This document shows positions 10,690 through 21,437 of a stretch of 64,000 nt of DNA, piece by piece. This stretch comes from Topomyia yanbarensis (lineage: Eukaryota > Arthropoda > Insecta > Diptera > Culicidae). The stretch lies in contig NC_080672.1 of assembly GCF_030247195.1 (NCBI RefSeq), forward strand, positions 185,919,872 through 185,983,871, given 5' to 3'. Both the position numbers and the translations under genes were made by a program. Position 1 is the first letter of the stretch. Each line of letters starts with the position of its first letter. The notes below the pieces were generated by a model. It ran no database searches and was not told the origin of the DNA. It saw nothing but the letters and a program-made list of their open reading frames with translations.

Positions 10690-11105
10690 TACAGTGGAGA
10701 CCCGATTTTATCAGCACCTGATTTTATCAGCCCTCGATGTTATCTACCCCCGATTTTACCAGCTTTTTTACCCGATTTTATCAGCTTCATATGAAAATTG
10801 ATAGTTGGTAGTTTGATGGGCTCTAGCAGACGAACCAAGTTGAATTCGAGTAAATCCTTTCTTGGGCATATTTTTCTTATCTTAGAGATCCGAAACATGC
10901 AAAAATAAAAATAATATTTTTTTCAAATTTTGCGCTGTCAGACCCCCTTAAGGGGAACTTAAAGTAAATAATCAAAAAAGGTTGCATGGCTAAATCTAAG
11001 AAACAAAGAAGAATATTTTAAGAGCTTCGGTTTATTAAAAAGAAAAAATATATGTCCCGATTTTTATCAATGTTCCTGTTTTATCAGCTCAAAATTCGCC
11101 AAAAG
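10690..11105 (+). mobile_element. DNA-transposon end with tandem CCGATTTTATCAGC motifs
   Basis: Starts CAGTGGAGACCCGATTTTAT. Copies of (C)CGATTTTATCAGC, some imperfect, recur at about 10701, 10722, 10754 and 10775, with two more decayed copies near 11057-11086. Sequences beginning CAGTGG are typical of pogo/Tigger-like ends, but the matching inverted end is not in the window, so this is a truncated or broken copy. Confidence 0.4.
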
Positions 11106-11570
11106 GGCAGTAAATTGCAGGTAAGCAAGTTTGGCGATATCTGTCATTAATCGCCAGAAAGAGTCTGCGGACCTGGAACGCATTTTGATTTAACCCAAAA
11201 ATGTTTTAATCCAGCGATAATGATAGGAATACCATCATAAACCTAAAAACACGCCAGAAATCACGGATATGTCATAACCGGGACCTTCCAGTATTATTTC
11301 ATTAGATACTATCGATTCCGCTTTCAGACAGAAAAAAATCAAGAACCAAAACCAATGCTTTTCAAAACTGGCTGTTTATGACGATCGCATCTGAACTTCA
11401 AGACCGCCTTGTGTTGCTAGTTGCATCAGTCATTTTACAACAATTTGAAAGAAACCTGTAAATTTTCATCTGATGTAGTAAAACGTATCGTTCAAGTATA
11501 TCTTACAAAAAGCTTCTTACAAATATAACAACGCGATATGAAAATTACATTTTTATATCGTAATTAGAAA

Positions 11571-11616
11571 AAAAGATGGGTGGGTAATGTCAGAGACATA
11601 ACCGGAGTGAAGTAGA
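11571..11616 (-). promoter_or_regulatory. Histone-associated downstream motif, copy 1
   Basis: The minus strand reads CTCCGGTTATGTCTCTGACA then TTACCCACCCATCTTTTTTT. Two more copies sit at 62470-62518 and 62957-62994. All three lie downstream of a histone-type stem-loop in the sense direction. The function is unknown. The ATGTC..GACAT core is palindromic. Confidence 0.5.
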
Positions 11617-11961
11617 ATACACTTTAGACTGGTTATACAAATGCTACAATTTTGACTATCTTCTGATAGGTTGTATTAAAAGCAGATATTTCGTTATTTC
11701 TTAAGGAAATACCGAAATATCGATACACGTACATCGAAATCTAAAATATTCGAACATATTTATCTATATAGTAAATTGAATCATTACACGAAACTGTCAA
11801 CAAATCATACAAATGATAACTTTTTATTTCGTGCCATTCTACGGCATGCCGATGATATTGTTCACAAGAGGCTCACTTACTACTATCCAACGCTCTTGGC
11901 AAGCCACTTTCTGATGCTTGTAATAACAAAACTTCAATTCGATTCTTTGTTGATAAATGAT

Positions 11962-11977
11962 GGCCCTGAAAAGGGCC
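11962..11977 (-). terminator. Histone mRNA 3' stem-loop (H2B copy 1)
   Basis: The minus strand reads GGCCCTTTTCAGGGCC, a perfect 6 bp stem with a 4 nt loop in the replication-dependent histone form. It is followed by ACAAAGAATCGA, a histone downstream element-like purine run. It sits just after the H2B relic. Confidence 0.9.
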
Positions 11978-12001
11978 TTTTGTTTGGGCAGTATTCGGAA
12001 T

Positions 12002-12110
12002 TTAGTTGGAGCTAGTGTATTTGTGGCATCTGAGACGGCGTGCTTGGTGAACTTTTCTGACAGCTACAAACGGACGGCCGCTTCTTCTTGTATCCTTTAA
12101 CAATGTTCGG
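12002..12110 (-). pseudogene. Histone H2B relic, copy 1
   Basis: The minus strand carries the H2B C-terminal block with scrambled frames: KHAVSDA, then a shifted TSS-like end and TAA at 12002-12004, followed 25 bp on by a histone stem-loop. The N-terminal body is missing or unrecognisable. H2B pairs with H2A in the nucleosome core. This copy cannot encode it. Confidence 0.75.
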
Positions 12111-12297
12111 AAACATTTAGATTGACGTATATGGCACGACGATACAAACTAACTGATATTGAGCAGCAGCAGCATACTAAGTTTTTATACCTGACTACAG
12201 CACAATGTAAGCACGTCCTTTTTTGTGTTGTCCTCAATATGTGTTCTTCGTAGCTCCTCCCCTTCGTTGGTCGATACACAAGCAAATTGTGTTGAAC
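12111..12297. promoter_or_regulatory. Divergent H2B/H2A intergenic region (relic), copy 1
   Basis: Lies between head-to-head H2B and H2A relics. It contains TTTTTATACCTGACTACAGC, which recurs at 15088-15107 in copy 2, and GTCCTTTTTTGTGTTGTCCT, also shared. The conserved block probably derives from the shared promoter. Confidence 0.5.
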
Positions 12298-12530
12298 GCG
12301 TCGGAGTGCCGTTTACTTAGTAGCTGTAATGGAATACCTTGCTGTTAGAGTGTTGAAATTGGAAGGAAATGCTGCCCGTGACAACAAAAAGACGAATTAT
12401 CCCACGTCTGCAACAGCTGGCGATTCGTAACATCGAAAAGTTGAACAAACAAGTAACCATTGCTCAAGGTGGTGTGTTGCAAAACATCCAATCAGTAGTG
12501 CTGCCCAAGAAGACCGAAAAGAAAGCATAA
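12298..12530 (+). pseudogene. Histone H2A relic, copy 1
   Basis: Plus-strand fragments follow the H2A order: [22 protein letters not shown], then after a frameshift [28 protein letters not shown] and the C-terminus LPKKTEKKA with TAA at 12528-12530. The N-terminal third is absent, and frameshifts separate the blocks. The C-terminus is the form seen in insect replication-dependent H2A. A degenerate stem-loop follows at 12578. Confidence 0.85.
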
Positions 12531-12577
12531 ATCGAACGCTGAAACTCGCAAATGAAATGCATATTGCTGTAAAAACT

Positions 12578-12591
12578 GTCCTTTTCGGGAC
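12578..12591 (+). terminator. Degenerate histone stem-loop (H2A copy 1)
   Basis: GTCCTTTTCGGGAC retains the stem but the loop side reads TTTTCG rather than TTTTCA. It is placed 48 bp after the H2A stop. Confidence 0.65.
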
Positions 12592-12919
12592 GATCACACA
12601 TTTTTGATTATGAACAAAACTGAAATTGCGTATGTGAATGGGCCAATCGACGAACTGCATTGCTATCAAGCAAATTTACCCGCTAAAAAACCATTTCCCG
12701 ACAGAAAATTCTGTGCTGGAACAGCAATTTCTTTGCGATTTTGTCGTCTTTTGCACATACATAGTTTATTTGGAGTATTTTTGGAATTATCAAGTTGTCA
12801 ATTTGCAACATTCTTTGAAAATATTGTTGAACTTTTATAAATGAAGGCACGAAAACGAGCGTTTGACCGTCGTCCTACTACCAGCATCAGAGAAGTAGCA
12901 GATCAGCATTTTTCGCCCC

Positions 12920-13080
12920 GTCCACCGGAGGAAAGCCTCCCCGCAAGCAGTAAGCAACGAAGGCCGTGTAAAAGTGCCCTAGTCACGGTTGGCGTTAAGA
13001 AGCCTCATCGCTACCGAACAGAAACTGTTGCCCTGCGAGAAATTCACAGCTATCAGAAATCGAGCGGGCCTAAATTGTGA
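12920..13080 (+). pseudogene. Histone H3 relic, copy 1
   Basis: CCACCGGAGGAAAGC encodes the STGGK block. After frameshifts the frame gives [15 protein letters not shown] and SYQKSS, then stops at 13078-13080. The C-terminal two thirds (alpha2, alpha3) are deleted. A histone stem-loop follows directly. Upstream, CAACATTCTTTGAAAATATT at 12809 is shared with the H3 unit at 61250. The longer ORF from 12841 is only partly histone. Confidence 0.85.
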
Positions 13081-13104
13081 CCCAAAATAAACCACAAACC
13101 AACA

Positions 13105-13120
13105 AGTTCTTTTCAGGACC
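13105..13120 (+). terminator. Histone stem-loop (H3 copy 1)
   Basis: AGTTCTTTTCAGGACC: histone-type hairpin with TTTC loop and one or two stem mismatches, 25 bp after the H3 relic. Confidence 0.75.
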
Positions 13121-14224
13121 AGCCAATTATATTCCAGTAAGATATATATGAAATTTTCGTTTTCCATTGCCTTACCTCTCTCCCATTTTCATCCCGGCTT
13201 GAATTACTATCAATCTTGATGATGCCGGGCCGGGGGTGGCACTAGTTTCCATTATAATGGAAAATTTAGGTTTGCGCGTTTTTCCCAAAAGTTTTTTAGC
13301 TGTGCTGTTTTCAAGGAAGTTGTAGTTGAATTCAAAATAAAATAGTTTACCTCTATTGTCAGAGGTGGTCCAACGAAAACTAGTCTGGCCTGCTTGGAAT
13401 CGAATTGTACGGACCAACCACTGCTTTGACAAAATCCGTTATTTTCAGTAATTGTACATTCTACAGAATTGTTGTCGTTTTTTTAGTTGATATTTTTCGG
13501 TGATGAAGTCAGAATTAGTCACAACTATTTGCAATCAGCGCAAAAATCGAAGGTTTTCATTCAGTACAACAGCAGATTTTCACGTTTAAAAAAACAGGCA
13601 GCATTCTGGCCGATAATTTTGAAACGGAGCACCTATATCGAAACACTAGAAAACGTTCGATTTTAGTAAATTTAATCATACTTTCTGTAGTTTCATCGCG
13701 TAGCAAGAGGAAGAACATTCGAATGCGTGGTGTTATGAATAAATAATGTTTAACGCATGGTTTATATTATGGTACGGGTTTTCTCAAGTAATTCTTTCGA
13801 GCTTGTATAGCCATTATAACGAAGAAGAGTTGTTCTGCAAGCAGATTATATACGCTGTTACTAGGACTCGTTCAATTAAAAGTGACGCACGCTTCGTAAT
13901 AAGCTATCCGGTCCGTGTTGGGATTTTTCGGAACACCGTTGATCAATAATCCGACAGTCAATGAAATTTTTTTCATCAATATCATTTCAAAATCTCATAT
14001 TGGATTATACTTTTCATTTCTTTTTGTAATATAACTATGAATCACGTTCAATTTAATTCTTAATTTTTTTTTTGGTCGGCTTGAGATAATACTGATAAAT
14101 AAATGTAAAAAAATAGTTTCCGTGTATTTCAATTATTAACATGACGTAATTATAGTATAATTGAACACAACAAATATACCCAGTCGTTTGTATTGAATCA
14201 AAAACGAACCCAATCATCTGAACA
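13121..14224. other. No recognised gene
   Basis: AT-rich. At 13617, TTTTGAAACGG..CACCTATATCGAAAC is a diverged copy of a motif also at 22862 and, inverted, at about 59868-59896. The small ORFs are unsupported. Confidence 0.4.
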
Positions 14225-14655
14225 CCGTGTCGGTCTTACCCCACCCAAAACCTGTCGGTCTTACCCCAACATCGCCCATTTTTGTTAAATGCTCAATTAA
14301 CAGTGTTGAAATACTCAAACTTATCTTCAATACACACTAACAACGATATGGAGAGTAGAATAGAATGTGTGACACAAAAACTGGTTATTTTCAAAGCTTT
14401 TGTGTTATTAAAACCTTAAAATGTATCAACTAAAAATAACATCCAAAAGCGCATCAACTTTGCTTTCGCTTGTTTTGTTTATTTCGTTGACGTTTAATGA
14501 ATCCATATGGCATCGATGTGTATCGAAATGACTAAAATAATCGTACTAATAATATCCTGTCATTATTGTATGATTTAAAATTTGATATCTGGGACAAGTC
14601 TTGGGGTGTCGGGCTTACCCAGGATGTCGGGCTTACCCCCAGTTCCCCTACACTA
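14225..14655. repeat. Relic with repeated GTCGGKCTTACCC motifs
   Basis: GTCGGTCTTACCCC occurs at about 14230 and 14253. GTCGGGCTTACCC occurs at about 14608 and 14626. The two pairs bound about 350 bp of AT-rich DNA. This looks like a decayed transposable element with subterminal repeats. No family is assigned. Confidence 0.4.
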
Positions 14656-14806
14656 AACTGTCTACAAATCGCAAATAACTATTGAATACGTGAAAGCGAC
14701 GGTATTGTTCACAAGTGGCTCACTTACCATCCAACGCTCTTGACAAGCCACTTTCTGATGCTTGTAATAACAAAACTTCAATTTCATTCTTTGTCGATAA
14801 ATTGAT

Positions 14807-14822
14807 CGCCCTGAAAAGGGCC
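14807..14822 (-). terminator. Histone stem-loop (H2B copy 2)
   Basis: The minus strand reads GGCCCTTTTCAGGGCG, with one terminal mismatch, followed by GACAAAGAATGAAA, a histone downstream element-like run. Confidence 0.85.
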
Positions 14823-14846
14823 TTTTGTTTGGGTAGTGTTCGGAAT

Positions 14847-15028
14847 TTACTTGGAGCTGGTGTATATGGTAACAACTTTGGTGCCATCTGAGACGGTATG
14901 CTTGGCCAACTCTTCTGACAGCAGCCCACGGCGGCGGTTTGAATTTCGCGGGAGATTATTGTCAAGCGCTTGTTGTAATGAGTCAGGCCAGATTTGTTAC
15001 CGGCCCTTCCACTGGCTTTCGGAGACAT
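14847..15028 (-). pseudogene. Histone H2B relic, copy 2
   Basis: Starts at ATG 15026-15028 (MSPKASGRAGNKSG), the H2B N-tail. It then jumps by an internal deletion to HYNKRLTIISREIQTA, which normally lies about 85 residues later. A frameshift follows, and the last block (LAKHTVSDGTK, then TSSK) ends at TAA 14847-14849. About 60 residues of the histone fold are missing. The promoter region and stem-loop are retained on either side. Confidence 0.9.
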
Positions 15029-15165
15029 TTCGACCGACGCACAGTTACGATGCTGCAAACGAACTGAGCGTGAGCAACAGTATGCTGAGTTTTTATACCT
15101 GACTACAGCACAATGTAAGCTCGTCCTTTTTTGTGTTGTCCTCAATATGTGTTGTTCGTAGCTTG
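15029..15165. promoter_or_regulatory. Divergent H2B/H2A intergenic region (relic), copy 2
   Basis: Shares TTTTTATACCTGACTACAGC (15088-15107) and GTCCTTTTTTGTGTTGTCCT with copy 1 at 12.2 kb. TTTTTATA is a plausible TATA box for one direction. Confidence 0.5.
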
Positions 15166-15262
15166 TGTTGAACGCGTCGGAGTGCCGTTTACTTAGTAGC
15201 TGTAATGGAATACCTTGCTGCTAAAGTGTTTAAATTGGAAGGAAATGGTGCTCGTTATTAAA
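15166..15262 (+). pseudogene. Histone H2A relic, copy 2, 5' part
   Basis: Encodes AVMEYLAAKV, then LEGNGAR, and is interrupted at an A-rich site just before the NKK codons. The rest of the same gene resumes at 20605. The two halves fit the order of copy 1 (12298-12530), so the break is a clean insertion. Confidence 0.85.
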
Positions 15263-16011
15263 AAAACCTGCTTTAATCCACCTAGAGGTGCAATTGTGCC
15301 TTTCTCATTTCTCCAAACTATGATTTAATAGCTGGTTCGTACAATATAACATTATGGAAATGTCTGCATTCTTATTACACTTGGTAAGTATATATAAGAG
15401 CACCTTTTTGCATTCATCGCGCTATCGGTTTGAATCAGAGTTTTCTATGTGATCGCACTCCACAATTCTTAACTCCGGAGCCAGAAGTCGGATGGAGATG
15501 GAATTTAATATCAGTTTCCGGGGACGCAACACCTTTCATTTGAGACTAAGTTGATCAAATCGGTCCAGCCATTTTCGAGAAACCAATATAACCGTTATTC
15601 TGAATTTGGATGCTTCCGGATCCGTCGATGGTGGCCAGTGTGGCCAAAGAGACTGAATGACTGTTGGTGACCTAGATCTACAAATTCAACAGTTGTGTTT
15701 ACATTTTGGAAAAAATGGAAATGGTGCGGCGACGCAATACTCAACTGCATATTTTGTCTTCCATTTGAGACTTGGTTTGAGAAAATCGGTTCAGTCATCA
15801 CCGAAGAACCGATGTGACTTTAATTGTGGGATATGCCCAGAATTCCGGACTTCCGGAATCGTCGATAGTGGACAATATATTCAAAGAATGTTTGATTGGC
15901 AATCAGTGATCTAGATCTGCGATTAGAAGTAATTTGGTGACCATTTCAATAGCTTTTAGCCTCTGAGGTATTACGATTGTACCGATTTATATGGGAAATT
16001 CCATTACTAAC

Positions 16012-19000
16012 ACCCCTAAGGAATTCCACGAAGAGCCGTCCAATTTTGTATAAAATCGTGACCGACCATCTTCGATTTTGATGAAACTTTTTACGTTGCG
16101 CCTATGTGGGAAATTAAGTATATTCAAGAGATAATCAAATCATTTTGTCTCAAGGGCAACTTTTTAAAAGGGCGTATGTGTTTTTGCGGGCACTACTTTC
16201 TAAAAAATATTGTTCAAGAACCATAATTTTTACAGCAAAACTATTCGAGAATGCGTTGCAGGGCATTCATTAATCTTTTTAAAAAAAATATACACTGAAA
16301 AAAAATGCACCGATTTTCAAAAAATTTATAATTTATATTAAAAATTGAAATTAAAAAAACCAATTTTTTTAATTTTTTATTTTTTGCCAGCGAAAACCTA
16401 AATAAAAAAGAAACATTTTAAGTCTAATTTCATGTTGGAGAAGTTATCAATAAAAAAGTTTTTCCAACAATAACTTACATGTTTTTCAATTCTGCACTAT
16501 TTTACAGACAAAAATATATTTTTTTTATCGATTGTGATTCTAAATGTCATTTCAATTGAAAATGCTCTTTACAGAAATCTTCGAAAATGTAGTCGTTTTC
16601 AAGATATTTTAAAGTTTGTTTCGACAAAAAGTAATAATTCGTTAAATTTTCATAAGTTATTCGTGTTTCTCCATCAACAATCGTACGATTTTCATAATAG
16701 TCATAATACATTCTACAACTTTCCTCTTTACACCAAGACGGTATAACGAACCATTAAAAAACTACAGGAAAATAATAAACTTTATTTGACTACATAGAAA
16801 TTGAATTCTCTAAAAATGTTGTTTTCAGTGCCAAGCTGATAATATTCGGATAATTAGTTCAATTTGTACGTTATTTAAGTCGCACATTTGAGAATTACTC
16901 TTTATTCTGGAGAAACCATAGGAGGACATAGATTTTACCTGCCAATGTTTTCTGAAGCAAAATAGTTGATACCTGTATGAACTATGTATTAAAACTTACC
17001 TATATTTTACATTGAAATAGGTTAATATATTAAAGAGACTTAGTCAGTACGGTGTTTTGGTGTCAACAAGAGCAAATTATTATGGATATCAATAAAGTAA
17101 GGTGTTGTAAGCCATTTCCTATTAAACGGTGTTCATCGAAGCTTCGCAAAGTAACGCAAAAAATTATTGAAATTTTAAAATCCACAGAGTGTAAAATTCA
17201 ATTGGATGAGTCTGTTTTTATATGTGATACTTGAAGGTTGCAGGCATGCGATTCTGACAATATAAAATATCTGCAGTTACCGAGCATCTACACTACAGAA
17301 CCACAATCATCACCTTCAGGATATGATCCAGTAGACATACCATCGGAAAGTGATGTGCAGGATTATTCCAGAATACATAACATTGAAATATTCAATAAAT
17401 GAGTCCTGGGAATCAACGTTTCACCAATACCAATAAACAAGTTTCAACAAGTCAATTATTCCAATAGTAAATATTCGAATATTTCACATGGAATACGAAA
17501 ACATTTATTCGGGTTTAATGTAGAAAATGATGAGCTGGAGTTATTAAAAACGAAAGCTGCTGACCTTAATGATATAATTTCTCAACTGAAAGAGAGATTT
17601 GCAGATTCAGGATGTTCAAGAAACGATCAAGTGAGTTTATTGTCTATTTTACCAAAATCTTGGTCAAATCAAAAGATAATGGATGAATTTCATGCAAGCA
17701 AACACATTGTATCGCAAGCTAGGTTGTTAGCAGAAGGAAAACATCACAACAACAAGAACAACAACAACGAAAAGATGGTGCATACTTTGGATTCACAAAC
17801 AAAAAACACGGTGTTGGAGTTCTATGATAGCGACCAGATTAGCAGAGCCATGCCTGGGCTAAAGGACTGTTTCTGTGAAAAAGGATGGTAAGCGTCAACA
17901 TGTACAAAAACGTCTGTTAATTTGTTAATTGAAAGAGGCTTTTAATAGGTTTAAGGAAATTAGTGAATTTACTATTGGATTTAGTTCATTTGCATCATTG
18001 AGACCGAAGAATTGCAAGCTATTAGGAAGTTCAGGTTTTCATAACATTTGTGTTTGTACGATTCACGAGAATATTATTTTAATGCTCCATAGTCTACAAA
18101 AATATTCTTTCGAAAAAGATTACAAGTTGTATTTCGAAAAAATGTTGTGTAGTGCATCGTCAAGATCAAAAGATTGTTATCTTCGTGAATGTGACTGCTG
18201 TCCAAATCTTTCAATGTTTGAACACAATTTTTCGGGAGAATTGGAGGAACGTTGTGTTGGAGAAATAACTTTCGAACAATGGGTTGCTACCGATAGATGT
18301 AATCTAGAAACGCTCGTCAAACCAGTTGATGAGTTTGTAACATATTTTGGTGGAAAAATTGATAAATCATGATTATATAAAAAATCAACAGTCTATTTTT
18401 TTAAATGAATCAAAATCGTCTTTAAAAATAGGCGAAGATTTAGTAATTTGTGATTTTTCTGAGAATTACTCATTTGTTTTGCAGGATGCTTCTCAGAGTA
18501 GTTATTGGAACAATGATCAAGCTACAATTCATCCGTTTGTTATTTATTATATGGACTCTGGAATAATAAAAAATTTAAGTTTTGTAATAATATCCGAAGT
18601 TCTAAAACATGATACAATCGCGGTGCAGGTATTCATTTCAAAGTTACTAACTTTTCTAAATCCAAAAATGCAATTAAAGAGAGCTATATTTATGTCTGAT
18701 GGAGCTGCTTCTCAATACAAAAATAGAAAAAAAATTGCTAGTCTTTGTAAATATAAAACTAATTATAACATTGATGCTGAGTGGCACTTTTTTGCAACTT
18801 CTCATGGAAAAGGACCCTGTGACGCAATTGGCGGGACATTGAAACGAATGGCAAGTAATGCGAGCTTAGCAATAGCACACGAACATCCAATCACAAGTGC
18901 AGAAGAGTTATATAAATGGGCTAACCAGCAAAGTAATGAACAATTAACAAAAATTTCGTTTTGTTATGTATCACAAGAAGAATACGAACAGGGAGCAGCT

Positions 19001-20009
19001 GAATGGATTAGCCTGTATCAGAAGGCAAAAATGATTCCAGGTACACAGAAATATCACTCTTTTGTTCCTATTTCAGAAAATAGAATTTCCGCGAAACTGT
19101 TTTCGTATGACGAAACACCAAGTGTTTTTAGCATATATAAACGAACAAAGTCTTAAGGTGTATATAGAAGATAGGAATTGTATATAATAGGAAGAAATAA
19201 ATTTTAGTATAAAAAATGACCGATAGTGATTCTATAAATCGGACCTATAACTTGCAACATTATCCTCTTATCATCTTGGTGTCAAAAGGTAAGTTGTAGA
19301 ACTTATCATGACTATTATGAAAATCGTACGATTGTTGATGGAGAAACGCGAATAACTTATGAAAAGGGCGTAATTTAACGAATTATTACTGTTTGTCTAA
19401 ACAAAATTTAAAATATCTTGAAAACGACTACATTTTTGAAGATTTTTGTTAAGAGCATTTTGACATTGGGAATCACATTCTATAAAAAAATATTTTTGTC
19501 TGTAACATAGTATAGAATTGAAAAACATGTACAAATTTGTTGTTAGAAAAACTTTTTTATTGATAACTTCTCCATCATAAAATTAGACTTAAAATATTTC
19601 TTTTTTATTTAGGTTTTCGCTGGCAAAAAATAAAAATTAAAAAAATGGTTTTTTTTAATTCCAATTTTTAATATAAATTATAATTTTTTTAAAAATCGGC
19701 ACAATTTTTTTTGAAAATCGGCACAATTTTTTTTTCAGTGTATATTTTTTTTCAAAGATTAATGAATGCCCTGCAACTCATTCTCGAATAGTTTTGCTGA
19801 ACAAATTATGGTTTTCGTATTATTATTGTTTGTTCATTGTGCATGAAAAAACACATACGCCCTTTTAAAAAAAGCTCTTGCGTCAAAATGGTCTAATAAC
19901 CTGTGGAAGTCATGGAGACTCATAAACCAAAAATAGCTGCAAATTTTTGTTAAAATCGGAGATGGTGGATTTTTATGGTCGGCCACTTCCCCGTGGAATT
20001 CCTCCCCTG
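16012..20009. mobile_element. DNA transposon with about 735 bp terminal inverted repeats
   Basis: The left arm (about 16012-16745) and right arm (about 19265-20009) are inverted copies. Matching landmarks are AAAAGGGCGTATGTG, GCAAAACTATTCGAGAATG, CATTCATTAATCTTT, CAGCGAAAACCTAAATAAAA and AAAATCGTACGATTGTTGAT. The central 2.5 kb holds one decayed transposase gene on the plus strand. Long arms and a single gene fit a cut-and-paste transposon. The exact termini and target duplication are not resolved because the surrounding element is itself repetitive. Confidence 0.8.
17082..19156 (+). pseudogene. Decayed transposase (family with SDGAASQYKN motif)
   Basis: Fragments in one protein order: MDINKVRCCKPF from ATG 17082, a TGA at 17232-17234, a TGA at 17400-17402, then a long block to 17891 (LLSILPKSWSNQKIMDEFHA). 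A frameshift near 17868 and a TAA at 17926-17928 precede SLRPKNCKL. A one-base frameshift near 18350 leads to the last 260 residues. The latter hold VICDFSENYSF, MSDGAASQYKNR and AEWHFFATSHGKGPCD, conserved motifs of a transposase-like family widespread in invertebrates. The two Asp positions could be RNase H-fold catalytic residues. Superfamily is uncertain; a Sola-like assignment is only a guess. With at least five lesions the gene is dead. Confidence 0.75.
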
Positions 20010-20604
20010 TAACTCCGGAAGCAAGAGTCAGAACCGAATGACATTCAGCAGCAGTCAATGGCATTGCTGTATCTTTCATTTGAAATCAAGTTTGTGAAAA
20101 TCGGTAGAGAATTCGTTGGGGAATGGGTGTGTTACTAGCTTAGGAACTTGGCGGGTTCCCCGGGGGCGTCGTGAATAGGTGGCCAATGTGGTCAAAGCTT
20201 CTTTGATTGATCATTAGTGATCCAGACCCGCAAACTAGAGTAATGTTACATCAATTTTAATGTTTTACATCATTTGATCATCATGGTGGTACCAGTTTAT
20301 ATGGGAATTTGCTGTGTGACCGCACTCTTCAACCCGTAACTCCGGAACCGGAAGTCGGATCAACTAAAAATTCAATTGCAGTTTATGGGAGCGTTATACC
20401 TTTCAGATGAAACTAAGTTTGCGAAAATCGGTTCAGCCATCTCTGAGAAAATTGTGTGAGTTTAAATGACACACACACATACACACACATACATTTGCCG
20501 ATCTCGACGAACTGAATCGACTGACACTCAGCCCTCCGGGCCCCCGTTAAAAAGTCGATTTTCACAGTGATTGCATATCCTTTCTTTATATAAAAAAGGC
20601 AAAA

Positions 20605-20755
20605 AGGACGAATTATCCCACGTCTTTAGCAGCTGGTGATTCGTAACAACGAAAAGTTGAACAAACTGCTCTCTGGAGTGGCAATTGCTCAGGGCGGTGT
20701 GTTGCCAAATATCCAAGCCGTACTACTTCCCAAGAAGACCGAAAAGAAAGCATAA
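20605..20755 (+). pseudogene. Histone H2A relic, copy 2, 3' part
   Basis: Resumes the H2A split at 15262: [31 protein letters not shown] and [14 protein letters not shown], with TAA at 20753-20755. It is better preserved than copy 1. A TAG interrupts the PRHLQ block. Confidence 0.9.
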
Positions 20756-20797
20756 ATCGAACGCTGAGACTTACCAAAGAAATGCTCTTGTAAAAAC

Positions 20798-20813
20798 CGT
20801 TATTTTCAGGACG
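20798..20813 (+). terminator. Degenerate histone stem-loop (H2A copy 2)
   Basis: CGTTATTTTCAGGACG keeps the TTTTCAGGAC side, but the left stem has mutated. It sits 43 bp after the H2A stop. Confidence 0.55.
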
Positions 20814-21113
20814 ACCACATATTTTTTGATAAAGAACAAAATTGAAATTCTGTTTCCAATACGGAGATTATCGAACACTCAGGGTAAAGAGAGTAATGTA
20901 ATACGGCACCTTGGTAAAATGTTTGAGAATTGAAACCTTTTTTGAATGCGCCTAGTAAAAATGTTTTCCATTTCACTTCAGTTTGTTTCTGACCATATTT
21001 GCAATTTGCGTACTGAAATAAATCATAATTTAGGGTTTAACCCAAATTGCTCTCCAGGGAGAAACAGTCCATGAAACAGAAAATGCAAACTTATTCTTTG
21101 AAATGATTTTGGT

Positions 21114-21129
21114 GGCCCTGAAAAGGGCC
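21114..21129 (-). terminator. Histone stem-loop (H4 relic)
   Basis: The minus strand reads GGCCCTTTTCAGGGCC, a perfect stem, followed by ACCAAAATCATTTCAAAGAA, which includes a histone downstream element-like CAAAGAA. Confidence 0.9.
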
Positions 21130-21162
21130 TTTTTTATAATGATACAAGTGAGTTCTACCTTT

Positions 21163-21437
21163 TCAACTTCCAAATCCATAGAAAGTGCGTCCCTGCCGCT
21201 TCAGAGTATAGACGACATTCATTGCGGTTTTGCGTTTGGCGTGATCAGTGTAGGTCACGGCATCTCGGATGACATTTTCATGCACACCATCAGCATTCGT
21301 AGATTAAATCGGAGATGCATTTTACACCACCACGACGAGCCAGACACCGAATGGCGGATTTGGTGATTCCCTGGATTTTATCCCGAAGAACCTTTCGATG
21401 ACGCTTGGTACGGGAACGCAAACATGATACCGCTCAT
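21163..21437 (-). pseudogene. Histone H4 relic
   Basis: The minus strand encodes [29 protein letters not shown], a frameshifted and stop-broken LIYE block, then [18 protein letters not shown] and [13 protein letters not shown], with TGA at 21163-21165. The glycine-rich N-tail is scrambled. The length (275 bp versus 312 for H4) and at least two breaks show that it is dead. Its stem-loop lies 34 bp downstream. Confidence 0.9.

Larger units (their letters stand above)
15263..20604. mobile_element. 5.3 kb insertion splitting H2A (CCTGYTTTAATCC family)
   Basis: Begins CCTGCTTTAATCCACCTAGA and ends with CCCTCCGGGCCCCCGTTAAA, then ATATAAAAAAGGC, next to an AAAAA target. The same start and end frame the segment at 57968-59715, and the start recurs at 63918. 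Inside are repeated blocks (AACTCCGGAACCGGAAGTCG, CCTTTCATTTGAGAC, GGTGGCCAATGTGG). Without the nested transposon at 16012-20009 this copy would be about 1.3 kb. It has no coding capacity of its own that I can see. Its class is uncertain. Confidence 0.7.

Noticed and set aside
12841..13080. Independent 79-codon gene
   Set aside because: Its second half is the H3 relic; the first half is shifted or unrelated sequence.
17887..17949. Possible 63 bp intron (GTAAGC ... TTTTAATAG) in the transposase
   Set aside because: The region reads as conserved coding sequence across the supposed intron in one frame, broken only by a TAA, so decay explains it better.
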